Below the pieces are notes generated by a model. That model saw nothing but the letters and a program-made list of their open reading frames with translations, was not told the DNA's origin and made no database searches. Below are positions 36,684 to 46,638 of a DNA stretch of 64,000 bases, one piece after another. Source of the DNA: Nitrososphaeria archaeon (GTDB lineage Archaea > Thermoproteota > Nitrososphaeria > Nitrososphaerales > JAAOZN01); NCBI GenBank assembly GCA_029775855.1, contig JARVJZ010000001.1, forward strand, positions 1 to 64,000. The letters are read 5' to 3'. The translations under genes were made by a program, and so were the position numbers. Within the stretch, counting starts at the first letter, position 1, and each line of letters starts with the position of its first letter.

Positions 36684-36740
36684 AAAGGCAGTTAAATAAC
36701 AAATACTCTAAAATACCTCCACGGATTGACCAGCTACTAA

Positions 36741-37622
36741 ATGTCAACCTTTCTAGGTGTAGCAGCCTCATTAGGTGCAGCCTTATGCTGGACAGCCACC
36801 GCAGCGCTACTGAAACTAGGTACTACTAATGTGCAGCCTCTGCTTGCAAACACAATAAGAGTTATAGCAGCTACTTTAGGCTCTATATTACTTGTACTTA
36901 TGATGGGTGAGTTAGATGCTCTTCTAGCTCCCAATCTAGCCGCATTTTCTATCGCTTTATCAGCTGGGCTTCTAGGTATTGTCATTGGCGATACTCTCTA
37001 CATCTACGCTTTAAAGACAGCTGGAGTAGCGAGAGTTATGCCTGTTGCGAACACATATCCACTATTCTCAACATTAGGTGCTTTCCTCTTTTTAGGAGAG
37101 GGGCTCACGCCATACATCATCTTGGGTGCTGTGTTTATTGTCGCTGGTCTTTGGCTTATCAGCCCGAGAAGAGATTATAGGGATGCTGGAGAAGTGGGCT
37201 TCACGCCTCGGAGCTTCTTTCTTACACTTTCCTGCGCGCCTATATGGGCTGCCGGTATACTTCTACTCGGATACGCCTTAAATTACTATAGTGTTATAGT
37301 GCTGAATGCTGTGAGGCTGCCGCTAATAGCCCTCATCCTCTTAGGTGTTGCATATGCTAGGGGGCTCAACACTATTAGGTTAAGTAGACACACAGTTATG
37401 ATACTTGCTTCAGCTGGTCTTCTGGGTCTTACGGTAGGGAACATCTTGTTCCTCTTAGGCATAGATAGCATAGGTGTGGCGAAGGCCGTCCCTCTATCCT
37501 CAACTTCACCAATCTTCTCAACGATAGTAGGTGCTGTGTTTCTAAGAGAGAAGGTTAGCTTACGGGTCTACTTGAGTGCAGTATTAATTGTTCTTGGCAT
37601 AATTCAAGTAACAATAGGTTAG
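36741..37622 (+). CDS. EamA/DMT-type transporter
   Basis: 10 TM, duplicated EamA halves with 'ANTYPLFSTLGAFLFLGE' and 'SSTSPIFSTIVGAVFLREK'. Confidence 0.88.
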   Translation: MSTFLGVAASLGAALCWTATAALLKLGTTNVQPLLANTIRVIAATLGSILLVLMMGELDALLAPNLAAFSIALSAGLLGIVIGDTLYIYALKTAGVARVMPVANTYPLFSTLGAFLFLGEGLTPYIILGAVFIVAGLWLISPRRDYRDAGEVGFTPRSFFLTLSCAPIWAAGILLLGYALNYYSVIVLNAVRLPLIALILLGVAYARGLNTIRLSRHTVMILASAGLLGLTVGNILFLLGIDSIGVAKAVPLSSTSPIFSTIVGAVFLREKVSLRVYLSAVLIVLGIIQVTIG

Positions 37623-37668
37623 CATCAAAGATATATCTCCCTACACATAATCTGTTGATGAGTCTACT

Positions 37669-38223
37669 TTGGAGTTTAAAGTTGGAAGAACAGTTGTCAG
37701 AGTAATCCAAGGTGATATAACGGAGCAAGAAACCGAAGCCATAGTTAACGCAGCTAACCCAACTCTTATGGGAGGGGGAGGAGTTGATGGTGCTATACAT
37801 CGAAAAGGCGGACCAAGCATATTAGAAGAATGTAAGAAGATAAGGGCTACTCAATACCCGAAAGGACTGCCTACCGGCAAAGCTGTGATAACCAACGCAG
37901 GCAGACTAAAAGCCAAATATGTTATACACACAGTAGGCCCAATCTGGAGTGGTGGGGATAGAGGTGAAGCAGAACTTTTAGCAGAAGCCTATCGGAGCTG
38001 CTTAGAGTTAGCATCTTCAAAAGGCATTAAGAGCATAGCCTTCCCTTCCATAAGCACCGGCGCCTACGGCTACCCAATATCTAAAGCCAGTAGAGTTGCT
38101 TTAGAGACTGTCAAAGACTTCCTTATTAAAGAGCATACTATTAATGAAGTCGTGTTTGTACTCTTCAGCAGAGAAGACCAAAAGGTGTATGAGAAAGCGG
38201 CTGAAGAGATTCTCAGCAAATAG
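37669..38223 (+). CDS. macro domain protein
   Basis: 'GDITEQETEAIVNAANPTLMGGGGVDGAIHRKGG', 'HTVGPIW', 'AFPSISTGAYGYP'; TTG start. Confidence 0.95.
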   Translation: MEFKVGRTVVRVIQGDITEQETEAIVNAANPTLMGGGGVDGAIHRKGGPSILEECKKIRATQYPKGLPTGKAVITNAGRLKAKYVIHTVGPIWSGGDRGEAELLAEAYRSCLELASSKGIKSIAFPSISTGAYGYPISKASRVALETVKDFLIKEHTINEVVFVLFSREDQKVYEKAAEEILSK

Positions 38224-38237
38224 TTGATATTGATAAC

Positions 38238-38960
38238 CTAAGTTCCTAAATAGAAAGTTCTTATATGCTCCTCACTTGAGAGCGCATTCGGGCTACCCTC
38301 CATAACTATCGCACCATTCTCTAAAACATACACTCTATCAACGATCTTTAAAGCAGATCTAGCATCTTGCTCGACCAAAAAAGTCGTTACCCCCCTTGAC
38401 CTAATAGTTTTGATAGCTGAAAGTATTCTACCCTTCATAATAGGGGATAAACCTAGCAGAGGCTCATCTAGAAGAAGCAGCTGAGGTCTAGCCATCAACG
38501 ATCTTCCTATGGCTAGCATCTGCTGTTCACCGCCACTCATAGTGCCCGCTTTCTGATTGCACCTCTCTTTAAGCACTGGGAAGAGTTGGAACACATATTC
38601 AAGATCTTCTTTTATACCATCCTTGTCTCTACGGAGATAGGCGCCTAACTCTAAATTCTCCAACACGGTCATATCTGGCGCTAGCCTTCTATGCTCAGGG
38701 CAGTGAGCTAAACCGTATTTTGCTATCTTATTAGGTTTCATGCCAGTGAGGTCTTTGCCGTTAAATATGACTTGCCCTTCTGTGGGTTTGACGAGACCAG
38801 ATATAGTCTTTAAAAGCGTTGTCTTCCCAGCACCATTAGGCCCTATTAGCGCTACTAGTTCACCTTTATCTATGTGAAGCGACACATTATTCAAAGCTAT
38901 CGCTTTACCATAGTAAACGGTTAAACCCTCTACTTTAAGCAACTTCACTCTCCTCTCCAA
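38238..38960 (-). CDS. livF: branched-chain amino acid ABC transporter ATP-binding protein LivF
   Basis: 'GPNGAGKTTLLKTISGL', 'EHRRLAPDMTVLENLELGAYLRRD', 'MSGGEQQMLAIGRSLM'. Confidence 0.95.
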   Translation of the reverse strand: MERRVKLLKVEGLTVYYGKAIALNNVSLHIDKGELVALIGPNGAGKTTLLKTISGLVKPTEGQVIFNGKDLTGMKPNKIAKYGLAHCPEHRRLAPDMTVLENLELGAYLRRDKDGIKEDLEYVFQLFPVLKERCNQKAGTMSGGEQQMLAIGRSLMARPQLLLLDEPLLGLSPIMKGRILSAIKTIRSRGVTTFLVEQDARSALKIVDRVYVLENGAIVMEGSPNALSSEEHIRTFYLGT

Positions 38961-39666
38961 AGTATGCCTCTATAACCATCTTGTCACGCCTAACCTCTTC
39001 TGGTGTACCTTCTTTGATCAAACGCCCCTCATGAAGCACAAGCACCCTCCTAGTTAACTCAAGAAGTGAACGGACAACATGTTCAATGATTAAAAGAGTT
39101 AATCCTCTATTGTGAAGAGTCGCAATCAGATGCATAAGCCCTTTAATTTCATCAGCCCTTAGACCGGCAAAAGGTTCATCGAGCATAAGTAATTCAGCGC
39201 CAGTTGCAACAGCGCGTGCAACTTCAAGTCTCTTCAAATAACCTTGAGGTAGATTCTTAGAGAGCTGCTTTCGATATGTAAGTAAGCCAGTCATTTGGAG
39301 AATTTCTTCTAATCTTTGCTTATACTCTGAACCTCCCTCGATAAACCCTCCACCGTAGAAGGCTACTTGAATGTTCTCTTCTACCGTAAGGTTTCGAAAC
39401 GGTCTGACTATCTGCCAGCTCCTAACCAACCCCTTCCTAACCAGCTCATAGGGTTCCATCTTCGTTATATCCTCTCCTTTAAAGAATATGCTGCCTGTAT
39501 CTGGGTGATAGACGCCTGATATGAGGTTGAATAATGTGGACTTGCCTGCACCGTTCGGACCTATTATACCTATAAGTTCACCCTTCTCCACCTTAAATGA
39601 AACATCCTTTATGGCTCTTAAGCCTCCGAAGCTTTTGCTAATGTTTCTAACCTCCAGCAGAGGCAT
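38935..39666 (-). CDS. livG: branched-chain amino acid ABC transporter ATP-binding protein LivG
   Basis: 'KSFGGLRAIKDVSF', 'GPNGAGKSTLFNLISG', 'SWQIVRPFRNLTVEENI'. Confidence 0.95.
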   Translation of the reverse strand: MPLLEVRNISKSFGGLRAIKDVSFKVEKGELIGIIGPNGAGKSTLFNLISGVYHPDTGSIFFKGEDITKMEPYELVRKGLVRSWQIVRPFRNLTVEENIQVAFYGGGFIEGGSEYKQRLEEILQMTGLLTYRKQLSKNLPQGYLKRLEVARAVATGAELLMLDEPFAGLRADEIKGLMHLIATLHNRGLTLLIIEHVVRSLLELTRRVLVLHEGRLIKEGTPEEVRRDKMVIEAYFGEESEVA

Positions 39667-39668
39667 CT

Positions 39669-40634
39669 CTAGCCCCTCATTAACCTCATCAAATAGTTAA
39701 CACCCCTCATCACATACCTTATGACACCACCGGGTAAGAATAGAAGTATGAGCGTTGCGGTTAGAGCGTAAGCAAGTAGCCTAATGTTTTCAGCCACCCT
39801 AAAAAAGGAGTTAAGGAAGACAATAAGGTACGCACCTAACGCAGGCCCAATTATAGTGTTAACGCCTCCAACCATACCCATAGTTACCACAAGAGCTGTT
39901 GTAGGCACTATCGCCATAACATTAGGGTTAACTATAGTTAAATATGTGGCGTATACCGCTCCTCCCAGTCCAGCAAACGCTGCACCAAGTACCAAACAGA
40001 GAAGCCTATACCTATGCACCGCTATACCCAGCGATTTGGCTGCTATCTCATCGTCTCTAATCGCTCTGAATATTAGAGCAAATCTACTTTGTTCAGCGAT
40101 GTAGTAAAGGAAGATAAGTGAGGCTAGCATAACTGCTAAGGCGATATAGTAGTTCCCCAAGTAATCTGCTGTCAGCGGTATTATACCACGTATCCCCTCC
40201 TCACCACCTGTGATATCTGAATACGCTTTGACAGTTAAAGTCGCTATTTCCGCTAACCCAGCCATGCCAAGAGCGTAGTAGGCTCCTCGAAGCTTAAAGA
40301 ATGGTATGCTTAAACCTAAACCAATTAACGCAGTTATTGCAACAGCTAAAGCAATAGCAAGAATAGGATGTATACGCAACGAGCTGTTAAATACTGCGGT
40401 CAAATATGCTGAGAGACCGAAGAAGAACGAATGCCCTAGGCTGAGCTGGTTAGTATACATTAGTATGTCCCAACTCATAGCAAACACTGCATAAATGCTG
40501 CCTAAAGTAAGTACGTGGATAAGGTATGGGTCTCTTAAGACGGCTGGAACCGCAATCATGATAATAATGAGAATTAACCCCGCAGCCTTAAAGCTGCTTA
40601 AAGTTGTGAGGCTCTTTAACCTCAGCTCAGCCAA
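39669..40634 (-). CDS. livM: branched-chain amino acid ABC transporter permease LivM
   Basis: 'ILMYTNQLSLGHSFFFGLSAYLTA', 'FRAIRDDEIAAKSLGI'. Confidence 0.93.
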   Translation of the reverse strand: MAELRLKSLTTLSSFKAAGLILIIIMIAVPAVLRDPYLIHVLTLGSIYAVFAMSWDILMYTNQLSLGHSFFFGLSAYLTAVFNSSLRIHPILAIALAVAITALIGLGLSIPFFKLRGAYYALGMAGLAEIATLTVKAYSDITGGEEGIRGIIPLTADYLGNYYIALAVMLASLIFLYYIAEQSRFALIFRAIRDDEIAAKSLGIAVHRYRLLCLVLGAAFAGLGGAVYATYLTIVNPNVMAIVPTTALVVTMGMVGGVNTIIGPALGAYLIVFLNSFFRVAENIRLLAYALTATLILLFLPGGVIRYVMRGVNYLMRLMRG

Positions 40635-40637
40635 TTT

Positions 40638-41489
40638 TCACCGCCCCAGCAGCCCCTGTGGCTTCACGATTATTATGATAAGTGTGACTAAGAAGGCTGC
40701 AATCAGACCCCAAGTTGGTGCTATATAATAGGAGACGAACGCATCTGTAAGACCAAATATAACCCCCATAACCAAGGCTCCAGCAACACTACCCAATCCA
40801 CCGCTTATCGTTATAAAGAAGGAAAGTATGAATGGAAGCCAACCCATAGCTGGATATAGTGTGAAGAGCGGTGCAGCTAAGACCGCTGAAGCCCCCGTTA
40901 GAGCGGTGCCTAAACCGAAGGTCAAAACATAGATTAGTGAGACATCTATTCCCAGAAGCTGCGCAGCTTCACTGTCTTGCGTAGTCATGCGAATCGCCTT
41001 CCCCAATCTACTTCTCTTGACGAATAGGCTTAGTAAAGCAACCAAAATAACAGAAAGAATGGATGCAGTGATCCTCTGGTTACTCATTACGATTCCTGCA
41101 CCTTCAAAGACTCCAGTAACCAATGGCTGGAGGTTCTTATAGTCTGGTCCAAAGGTTATGCGTATAATCTGTTCAAAGAGTATAGCCAGTAAAAACGTAA
41201 GAATGAGAACGTTCGCGTGTAGATTTAGAATTGGATGTATTGTCAACCTATACACAACTATACCTATCGCACCTACGAGTATAATTGCAAGTATCATAGC
41301 CAGAGGGACACTTAAACCAAGTATCTGGAAAAAGTAGCCAAGATATGCTCCCAGAAGATAGAAGCCGCCGTGTGCGCTGTTCGCTATCCCAACTACGCTG
41401 AAGATTAAACTTAGCCCAATGGCCATAAGCCCATATATCGCGCCTATAGTAAGACCATTCAAAATTACTTGAATAGGTACCTCAACCAA
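40638..41489 (-). CDS. livH: branched-chain amino acid ABC transporter permease LivH
   Basis: 'LNGLTIGAIYGLMAIGLSLIFSVVGIANSAHGGFYLLGAYLGY', 'RMTTQDSEAAQLLGID'. Confidence 0.93.
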   Translation of the reverse strand: MVEVPIQVILNGLTIGAIYGLMAIGLSLIFSVVGIANSAHGGFYLLGAYLGYFFQILGLSVPLAMILAIILVGAIGIVVYRLTIHPILNLHANVLILTFLLAILFEQIIRITFGPDYKNLQPLVTGVFEGAGIVMSNQRITASILSVILVALLSLFVKRSRLGKAIRMTTQDSEAAQLLGIDVSLIYVLTFGLGTALTGASAVLAAPLFTLYPAMGWLPFILSFFITISGGLGSVAGALVMGVIFGLTDAFVSYYIAPTWGLIAAFLVTLIIIIVKPQGLLGR

Positions 41490-41527
41490 AACCGACCACC
41501 AAAAAATTTAGTGGAGGGCTGAAAAGC

Positions 41528-42814
41528 CTACTTATAAGGCCATTCATAAGCCCTCTGTTTAACTTCACTAGGCCAGACGATATAACCGTCACCGTTAACC
41601 CACTGAGCTATAGCGCCTTGAAGGTATCCAGGCTTCCAGATTGTATCGTGTGATTTATCAAAGGCGTATCTGCCGCATGCACCAACGTAATCAGTCTTCT
41701 CAAGCGCTTCAACTATCTTATCAGGTTCTACAGAGTTGGCTCTCTTTATTGCATCTACAGCTATGTAAACTGTGTCGTATGTTCGGATGTCTTCGTAGTT
41801 TGTTGAAGAATATCCGAAGCGTTTCTCGAAGTTTTCGTAGAACTTTAGTGTCTTTGGTGTTATCGGCACCTTCCATGCTGCTACTCCAAATGCTACATAG
41901 TTGCTTGCATCACCAAGCTGCCTAGCTGTGTCTTGTGAGCCGAGCGCCCCACCCATAAAGTATATTGGAGCATTTATCTTCGACTCATAATACTGTTTAG
42001 CGAAGATGGGGCCATCGCCACCGACTTGAGTAGACAACACCGCATCTGGATTTGTCTCCTTAACTCTCTGCAGATAAGTTGTGAAGTCGGTTGCGGTTCT
42101 AGGCGGATAGTCCACACCAACAATCGTCACACCCCTACTTTCAAGTAGAGGCTTAACTATCGCATATAGGTCTCTCGGGAACTTAGCGTCCGCACTCATG
42201 AAGAAGACTCTTTTAGCACCCACAACTTCAGTCACAAACGAGACAGCAAGCAAAGCTACTTGAGTATTGTTCCACCGCGTTCCAAACACATACTTATAAT
42301 TCTGATAGTCTGAGAGAACTGGTGTAGTTATCTCCGTTGCTGTAGAAACTGAAACTAAGAAGGGTACCTTATATTGAGGAATCTTAGGCAATATTGCTAA
42401 CGTAACACCGCTAGAAAATGTTCCAAAGAGGACGTGAACCTTATCATCAAGTATAAGCTTTAACGCTGCATCAAGCCCTGTTTCAGGGTCTCCAGCAGTG
42501 TCCCTTGTTATAAGCACGACCTTCCTACCTAAAACTCCACCAGCATCGTTTATTTCATCCACAGCCATCTGCGCAGCATCCTGCATCGCTTTCCCCGTTT
42601 TTGCAAAAGCGCCTGTCAGCGGTGTTAGGAGACCAAGTTTGACGTTTTCAGGCGCTGGTGTTAAAGTTGGTGTCAATACTAGGTATGCAGCGATGGCTGC
42701 GACAACGACGACTACGACGATTATCACTGCTGCAACAACTTTTGAGATAGCTAAGGTTTGATTAGGCATATCGATTTTAAATGGCAAAAGTTGCTTAAAT
42801 ATTTTACCCACCAC
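41528..42814 (-). CDS. livK: branched-chain amino acid-type substrate-binding protein LivK
   Basis: N-terminal TM, 'KLGLLTPLTGAFAKTGKAMQDAAQMAVDEINDAGGVLGRKVVLITRDTAGDPETG'. Confidence 0.93.
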   Translation of the reverse strand: MVGKIFKQLLPFKIDMPNQTLAISKVVAAVIIVVVVVVAAIAAYLVLTPTLTPAPENVKLGLLTPLTGAFAKTGKAMQDAAQMAVDEINDAGGVLGRKVVLITRDTAGDPETGLDAALKLILDDKVHVLFGTFSSGVTLAILPKIPQYKVPFLVSVSTATEITTPVLSDYQNYKYVFGTRWNNTQVALLAVSFVTEVVGAKRVFFMSADAKFPRDLYAIVKPLLESRGVTIVGVDYPPRTATDFTTYLQRVKETNPDAVLSTQVGGDGPIFAKQYYESKINAPIYFMGGALGSQDTARQLGDASNYVAFGVAAWKVPITPKTLKFYENFEKRFGYSSTNYEDIRTYDTVYIAVDAIKRANSVEPDKIVEALEKTDYVGACGRYAFDKSHDTIWKPGYLQGAIAQWVNGDGYIVWPSEVKQRAYEWPYK

Positions 42815-42861
42815 AAGTATATTAGCATGTTTTTAATTTGAATTTTTATTTAATTCTCACT

Positions 42862-43743
42862 TTAGGATCTGAAGATTGGTATGATTTTCTCGCTTATGTA
42901 TTTTAAAGTCTTAATATATTCATCAAAACTATCCGATATAATATGCAGAACGATGTGAGAAACTCCATTTTCGTCAAATCGGATTAAGGATTCTGAAATC
43001 TCTTTATCACTACCTTGTATAGTATACATTGCTCTACCGGATGCTCCCCGGTAGTCAAGTCGTTCTCCTAACTTAAAGGGGCTTCTTAACGTGATAGGGA
43101 AGTCTGCCCTTTCTCTTTTTACTGTTTCTAGCTTCTGAGACACTTCCTCAGGCGAGAGCCCGACTGGGTGCCAGCCGTCTCCTACCGTTAAAGCGATTTC
43201 AAGAGCTTTTTGCGTGTTGCCAGCTATATAGATTGGTATGGCTGTCTTCTGTACAGGTTTAGGGTCTGCTAAAGCGTTTACGATGCTATAATTGGTGTCA
43301 AAGTAATTTACTGGGTCTTCTGCCCAAAGTGCACGCATCAGCTTTACTCCATTCTTAACCGTAGTGTACCTATGTTTATAGTCAGCTTTGAGGTAGCTGA
43401 ACTCCTTCTCAAGCCATCCGAAACCTACACTTAGGATGAGGCGCCCTCCACTAAGCTGGTCAATGGTAGCTGCTTGCTTAGCAACCACCACTGGATTACG
43501 AAGAGGCAGAATAAGCGCGGATATGCCCACCTTGATCTTCTTGGTGATTGAAGCAAGGTAGGATAATGTAGATATGACCTCGTAAGTCGTGCCATAAGGA
43601 ATTCTGTTCTCTATCGGCACAACCAGATGATCCGTGACCCAGATAGAGTCAAACCCAAGGTCTTCTGCAGCTTCAGCAGCGGCCTTGATCGCTGAGGGTG
43701 AGGCGAAACTGCCAAAGTTTGGCACACAGACGCCGATCTTCAA
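42862..43743 (-). CDS. LLM-class F420-dependent oxidoreductase
   Basis: 'MKIGVCVPNFGSFASPSAIKAAAEAAEDLGFDSIWVTDHL', 'LSGGRLILSVGFGWLEKEF'; TTG start. Confidence 0.9.
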   Translation of the reverse strand: MKIGVCVPNFGSFASPSAIKAAAEAAEDLGFDSIWVTDHLVVPIENRIPYGTTYEVISTLSYLASITKKIKVGISALILPLRNPVVVAKQAATIDQLSGGRLILSVGFGWLEKEFSYLKADYKHRYTTVKNGVKLMRALWAEDPVNYFDTNYSIVNALADPKPVQKTAIPIYIAGNTQKALEIALTVGDGWHPVGLSPEEVSQKLETVKRERADFPITLRSPFKLGERLDYRGASGRAMYTIQGSDKEISESLIRFDENGVSHIVLHIISDSFDEYIKTLKYISEKIIPIFRS

Positions 43744-43824
43744 ACCAAATATGCTAACCTAGGATATGTTAAAAGTCTTTTTTGTTGGAATAGCTTAAAT
43801 CTTGGCCTTTTGGTTTGAAGTGGT

Positions 43825-44880
43825 ATGGGTAGATTAGTTTTAGGTGCTGTCGGTGATGTTATGCTATCTAAGCCTCTTTCTAGAGGTTTTAGCGACGCTT
43901 TGACCATCTTAAATAGGGTGGATGTGGCTACTGCGAACCTTGAGGCGCCGTTTACATCAGGTGGTGATGCAGCAGATAAATGGGTTGCATTAAGGCAAGA
44001 CCCTATCTTATCTAAAGAATATGTGAAGATTGGATTTAGGGTGCTGAATATAGCGAATAACCATATGCTTGACTACGGCGTAGAAGGTCTTCTCTCAACG
44101 ATATATGTGCTGCGTAAAAACGGCATACTTTATGTAGGTGGTGGAGTTAATCTCGAAGAAGCCTTATCCCATAAGATCTTTAAAAAGAATGGTATAAGTA
44201 TAGCGTTCTTAGGATGCGCTTCAACTCTACCGGGAAACTCAATAGCGGGGCGGAGCACACCGGGCTTAGCGCCCTTAAGAGTTAGAACGACCTATTATAT
44301 TGAGCCGGAGATGGAAAAGGAGCAGCCGGGGACACCCCCAGTTATATTTACTGAAGTTGTGCAAGAGGATTTGGATAGGATTATAGCCGCCGTAAAGAAG
44401 GCTAAGTCTGAAGCAGACTTTGTTGTTTTATCTATCCACTGGGGTATGGCTTATCAGGAGAACATCTTAGATTACCAGCTTCAAGCCGCTAGAGCTTTCA
44501 TAGATGCTGGTGCTAAACTAATTTTGGGTCATCATCCGCATCGTGTGCAAGCTGTGGAAAGATATGGTAAGGGCTTTATATTTTATAGCCTAGGCGACTT
44601 CTTCTTCGATATTTCAGATTTTGCACCCATTAATACGAAGTGGAGACATTGGCCTCCTAAAGTTGGTATGTGGTCTAAGTCAGACGACTCTTTGCTCGTT
44701 AAAACTGTATTCGATCCTAACGGCGACACTTCTATAGATGTTATTCCTTGCTCGAAAGGAGCAAATGGGCAGCCTGTGATTTTACAAGGCGCAAAAGGTA
44801 GAAAGCTCTTACAGCGTCTTAAAGGTTTATCTGAGGGCACTGATCTAAAAATAAAAGATGATGTTGCACATTTAGAGTGA
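43825..44880 (+). CDS. CapA-family metallophosphatase-like protein
   Basis: 'GAVGDVMLSKPLSRGF', 'NLEAPFT', 'NIANNHMLDYGVEGL', 'ILGHHPHRVQAVE'. Confidence 0.92.
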   Translation: MGRLVLGAVGDVMLSKPLSRGFSDALTILNRVDVATANLEAPFTSGGDAADKWVALRQDPILSKEYVKIGFRVLNIANNHMLDYGVEGLLSTIYVLRKNGILYVGGGVNLEEALSHKIFKKNGISIAFLGCASTLPGNSIAGRSTPGLAPLRVRTTYYIEPEMEKEQPGTPPVIFTEVVQEDLDRIIAAVKKAKSEADFVVLSIHWGMAYQENILDYQLQAARAFIDAGAKLILGHHPHRVQAVERYGKGFIFYSLGDFFFDISDFAPINTKWRHWPPKVGMWSKSDDSLLVKTVFDPNGDTSIDVIPCSKGANGQPVILQGAKGRKLLQRLKGLSEGTDLKIKDDVAHLE

Positions 44881-44883
44881 GAG

Positions 44884-46638
44884 GTGCTACGCTTGAAGTT
44901 AAACACTTACCCAGATATTTTGAGCGAAGTTTCAAAGGATCTGTTGCTTACACATTTAAAACAGATAGCAAACTGGATTAGACTTTCTGGAAGTGAAGAG
45001 GAAGCTGAGGCTCTTACTTACATAAAACGAAGGCTGAATGAATACGGATATAAAGTTGATGAATATAGTTTTGAGGCATTAATAGGTTATCCTAAATACG
45101 CTAAACTTGAATTATTATTACCTGACCCTATACTTTTTTATGGTATAACAGCAGCACTCGCGCCATCAACACCAAAAGAAGGCGTAGAAGCTGAATTAAT
45201 CTATGTGAAGCGTGGTGATAATTATGATGGCTTGGATGTCGGCGGTAAGATCGTTGTTATAGACGGGTTATTCAACCCAAAGTTGGCAAAGCTTGCTGAG
45301 GAGAACAGAGCGGTTGGAGAAGTCTTCATAAATGATGATTATCTTCACGAAGGAATAGTATCAATAGTCTGGGGCGCACCTACCTCCGAAACTATAGGGC
45401 TTCTACCTAAGACACCCTGCATAGCCCTAACATCCCAGCAAGGAGCAAAGATTCTACATCATCTCCAGAAAGGCAGTGTTAAAGCAAAGCTGACTACAGA
45501 TTCATGGATAGGTTGGAAAAAGATACCCGTGCTGACAGGTGAAATTAATGGCGCCTCAGACGACTTCATATTATTTAGTGGGCATATAGATTCGTGGCAT
45601 TATGGTGCCATGGATAATGCTTCTGCAAACTCAGCTATGCTTGAAATAGCTAGGCTCTTAGGGAAGCATAGAGAGCTATTAAGAAGAGGCTTAAGGTTGG
45701 CTTTCTGGTCCGGGCATTCACACGGTAGATATGCGGGCTCAGCTTGGTATGCTGATAACTTTTGGGCTGATCTGTATGAGCGGTGTGTAGCGCATGTGAA
45801 TATAGACTCTGTGGGAGGTAAGGGTGCAACACTATTTAGTGAAGCATACGTTATGAGTGAGGCAAAAGAATTTGCTTCAAGTGTTGTTGAATATGTGGTT
45901 GGAGAAAAGCTCAGTGGAAGAAGGTTCTCAAGGGCTGGGGATCAGTCATTCTGGGGTATAGGAGTCACATCAATATTCATGAGCCTATCTGAACAGCCTC
46001 CAGAAGCACTTGAGGGTAAGAAGGCACCTTCATTCCTACTTGCGCCACATAGCGGAGGATTAGGTTGGTGGTGGCACACAACCGAAGATACTGTGGACAA
46101 GATCGACCCAGACTTTTTGGTTAGAGATACTAAGGTGTATCTACTTCTTATACTAAATCTATGCACAACTTCAATCATACCCTTCGACTACTCAGCAACA
46201 CTCGAAGAAATAGAAGATAGACTGAGAGAGGCGAAAAACCTTTCTGCAGGCCGCTTTGATCTCAACTCACTCATAGAGAGAACGACCAAAGTTAAACATA
46301 TCTTAAAAGAATTTTACAAACATGTAAACAGCTTAAATATTGTGGATGAAAGTCTGCTTAGTAAAGCAAATCAATGCATTAAGAGGCTTGGTAGGTTTCT
46401 TGTACCTATAAACTATAGTAAAGTGGGACCATTCGACCACGATCTTGCCATACCCTTATCCCCTCTACCTGTCTTAGATGGTGTGGAACGCCTAGCTAAG
46501 TTGCCGCAAGATACGATTGAAGCCCGACTGTTGGCTACTAAGCTTAGAAGAGAAAGCAACAAGATAGTGTATGCGTTAATAGAGGTGGAGAGAGAAGTCA
46601 GCGTAACATTAGAAAGGATGGGTATCAAATATGTCTGA
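44884..46638 (+). CDS. M28-like metallopeptidase family protein (divergent active site)
   Basis: 'GHIDSWHYGAMDNASANSAMLEIARLL', 'FWSGHSHGRYAGSAWYADNF', 'WWWHTTEDTVDKID'; start may be TTG 44893. Confidence 0.85.
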   Translation: MLRLKLNTYPDILSEVSKDLLLTHLKQIANWIRLSGSEEEAEALTYIKRRLNEYGYKVDEYSFEALIGYPKYAKLELLLPDPILFYGITAALAPSTPKEGVEAELIYVKRGDNYDGLDVGGKIVVIDGLFNPKLAKLAEENRAVGEVFINDDYLHEGIVSIVWGAPTSETIGLLPKTPCIALTSQQGAKILHHLQKGSVKAKLTTDSWIGWKKIPVLTGEINGASDDFILFSGHIDSWHYGAMDNASANSAMLEIARLLGKHRELLRRGLRLAFWSGHSHGRYAGSAWYADNFWADLYERCVAHVNIDSVGGKGATLFSEAYVMSEAKEFASSVVEYVVGEKLSGRRFSRAGDQSFWGIGVTSIFMSLSEQPPEALEGKKAPSFLLAPHSGGLGWWWHTTEDTVDKIDPDFLVRDTKVYLLLILNLCTTSIIPFDYSATLEEIEDRLREAKNLSAGRFDLNSLIERTTKVKHILKEFYKHVNSLNIVDESLLSKANQCIKRLGRFLVPINYSKVGPFDHDLAIPLSPLPVLDGVERLAKLPQDTIEARLLATKLRRESNKIVYALIEVEREVSVTLERMGIKYV

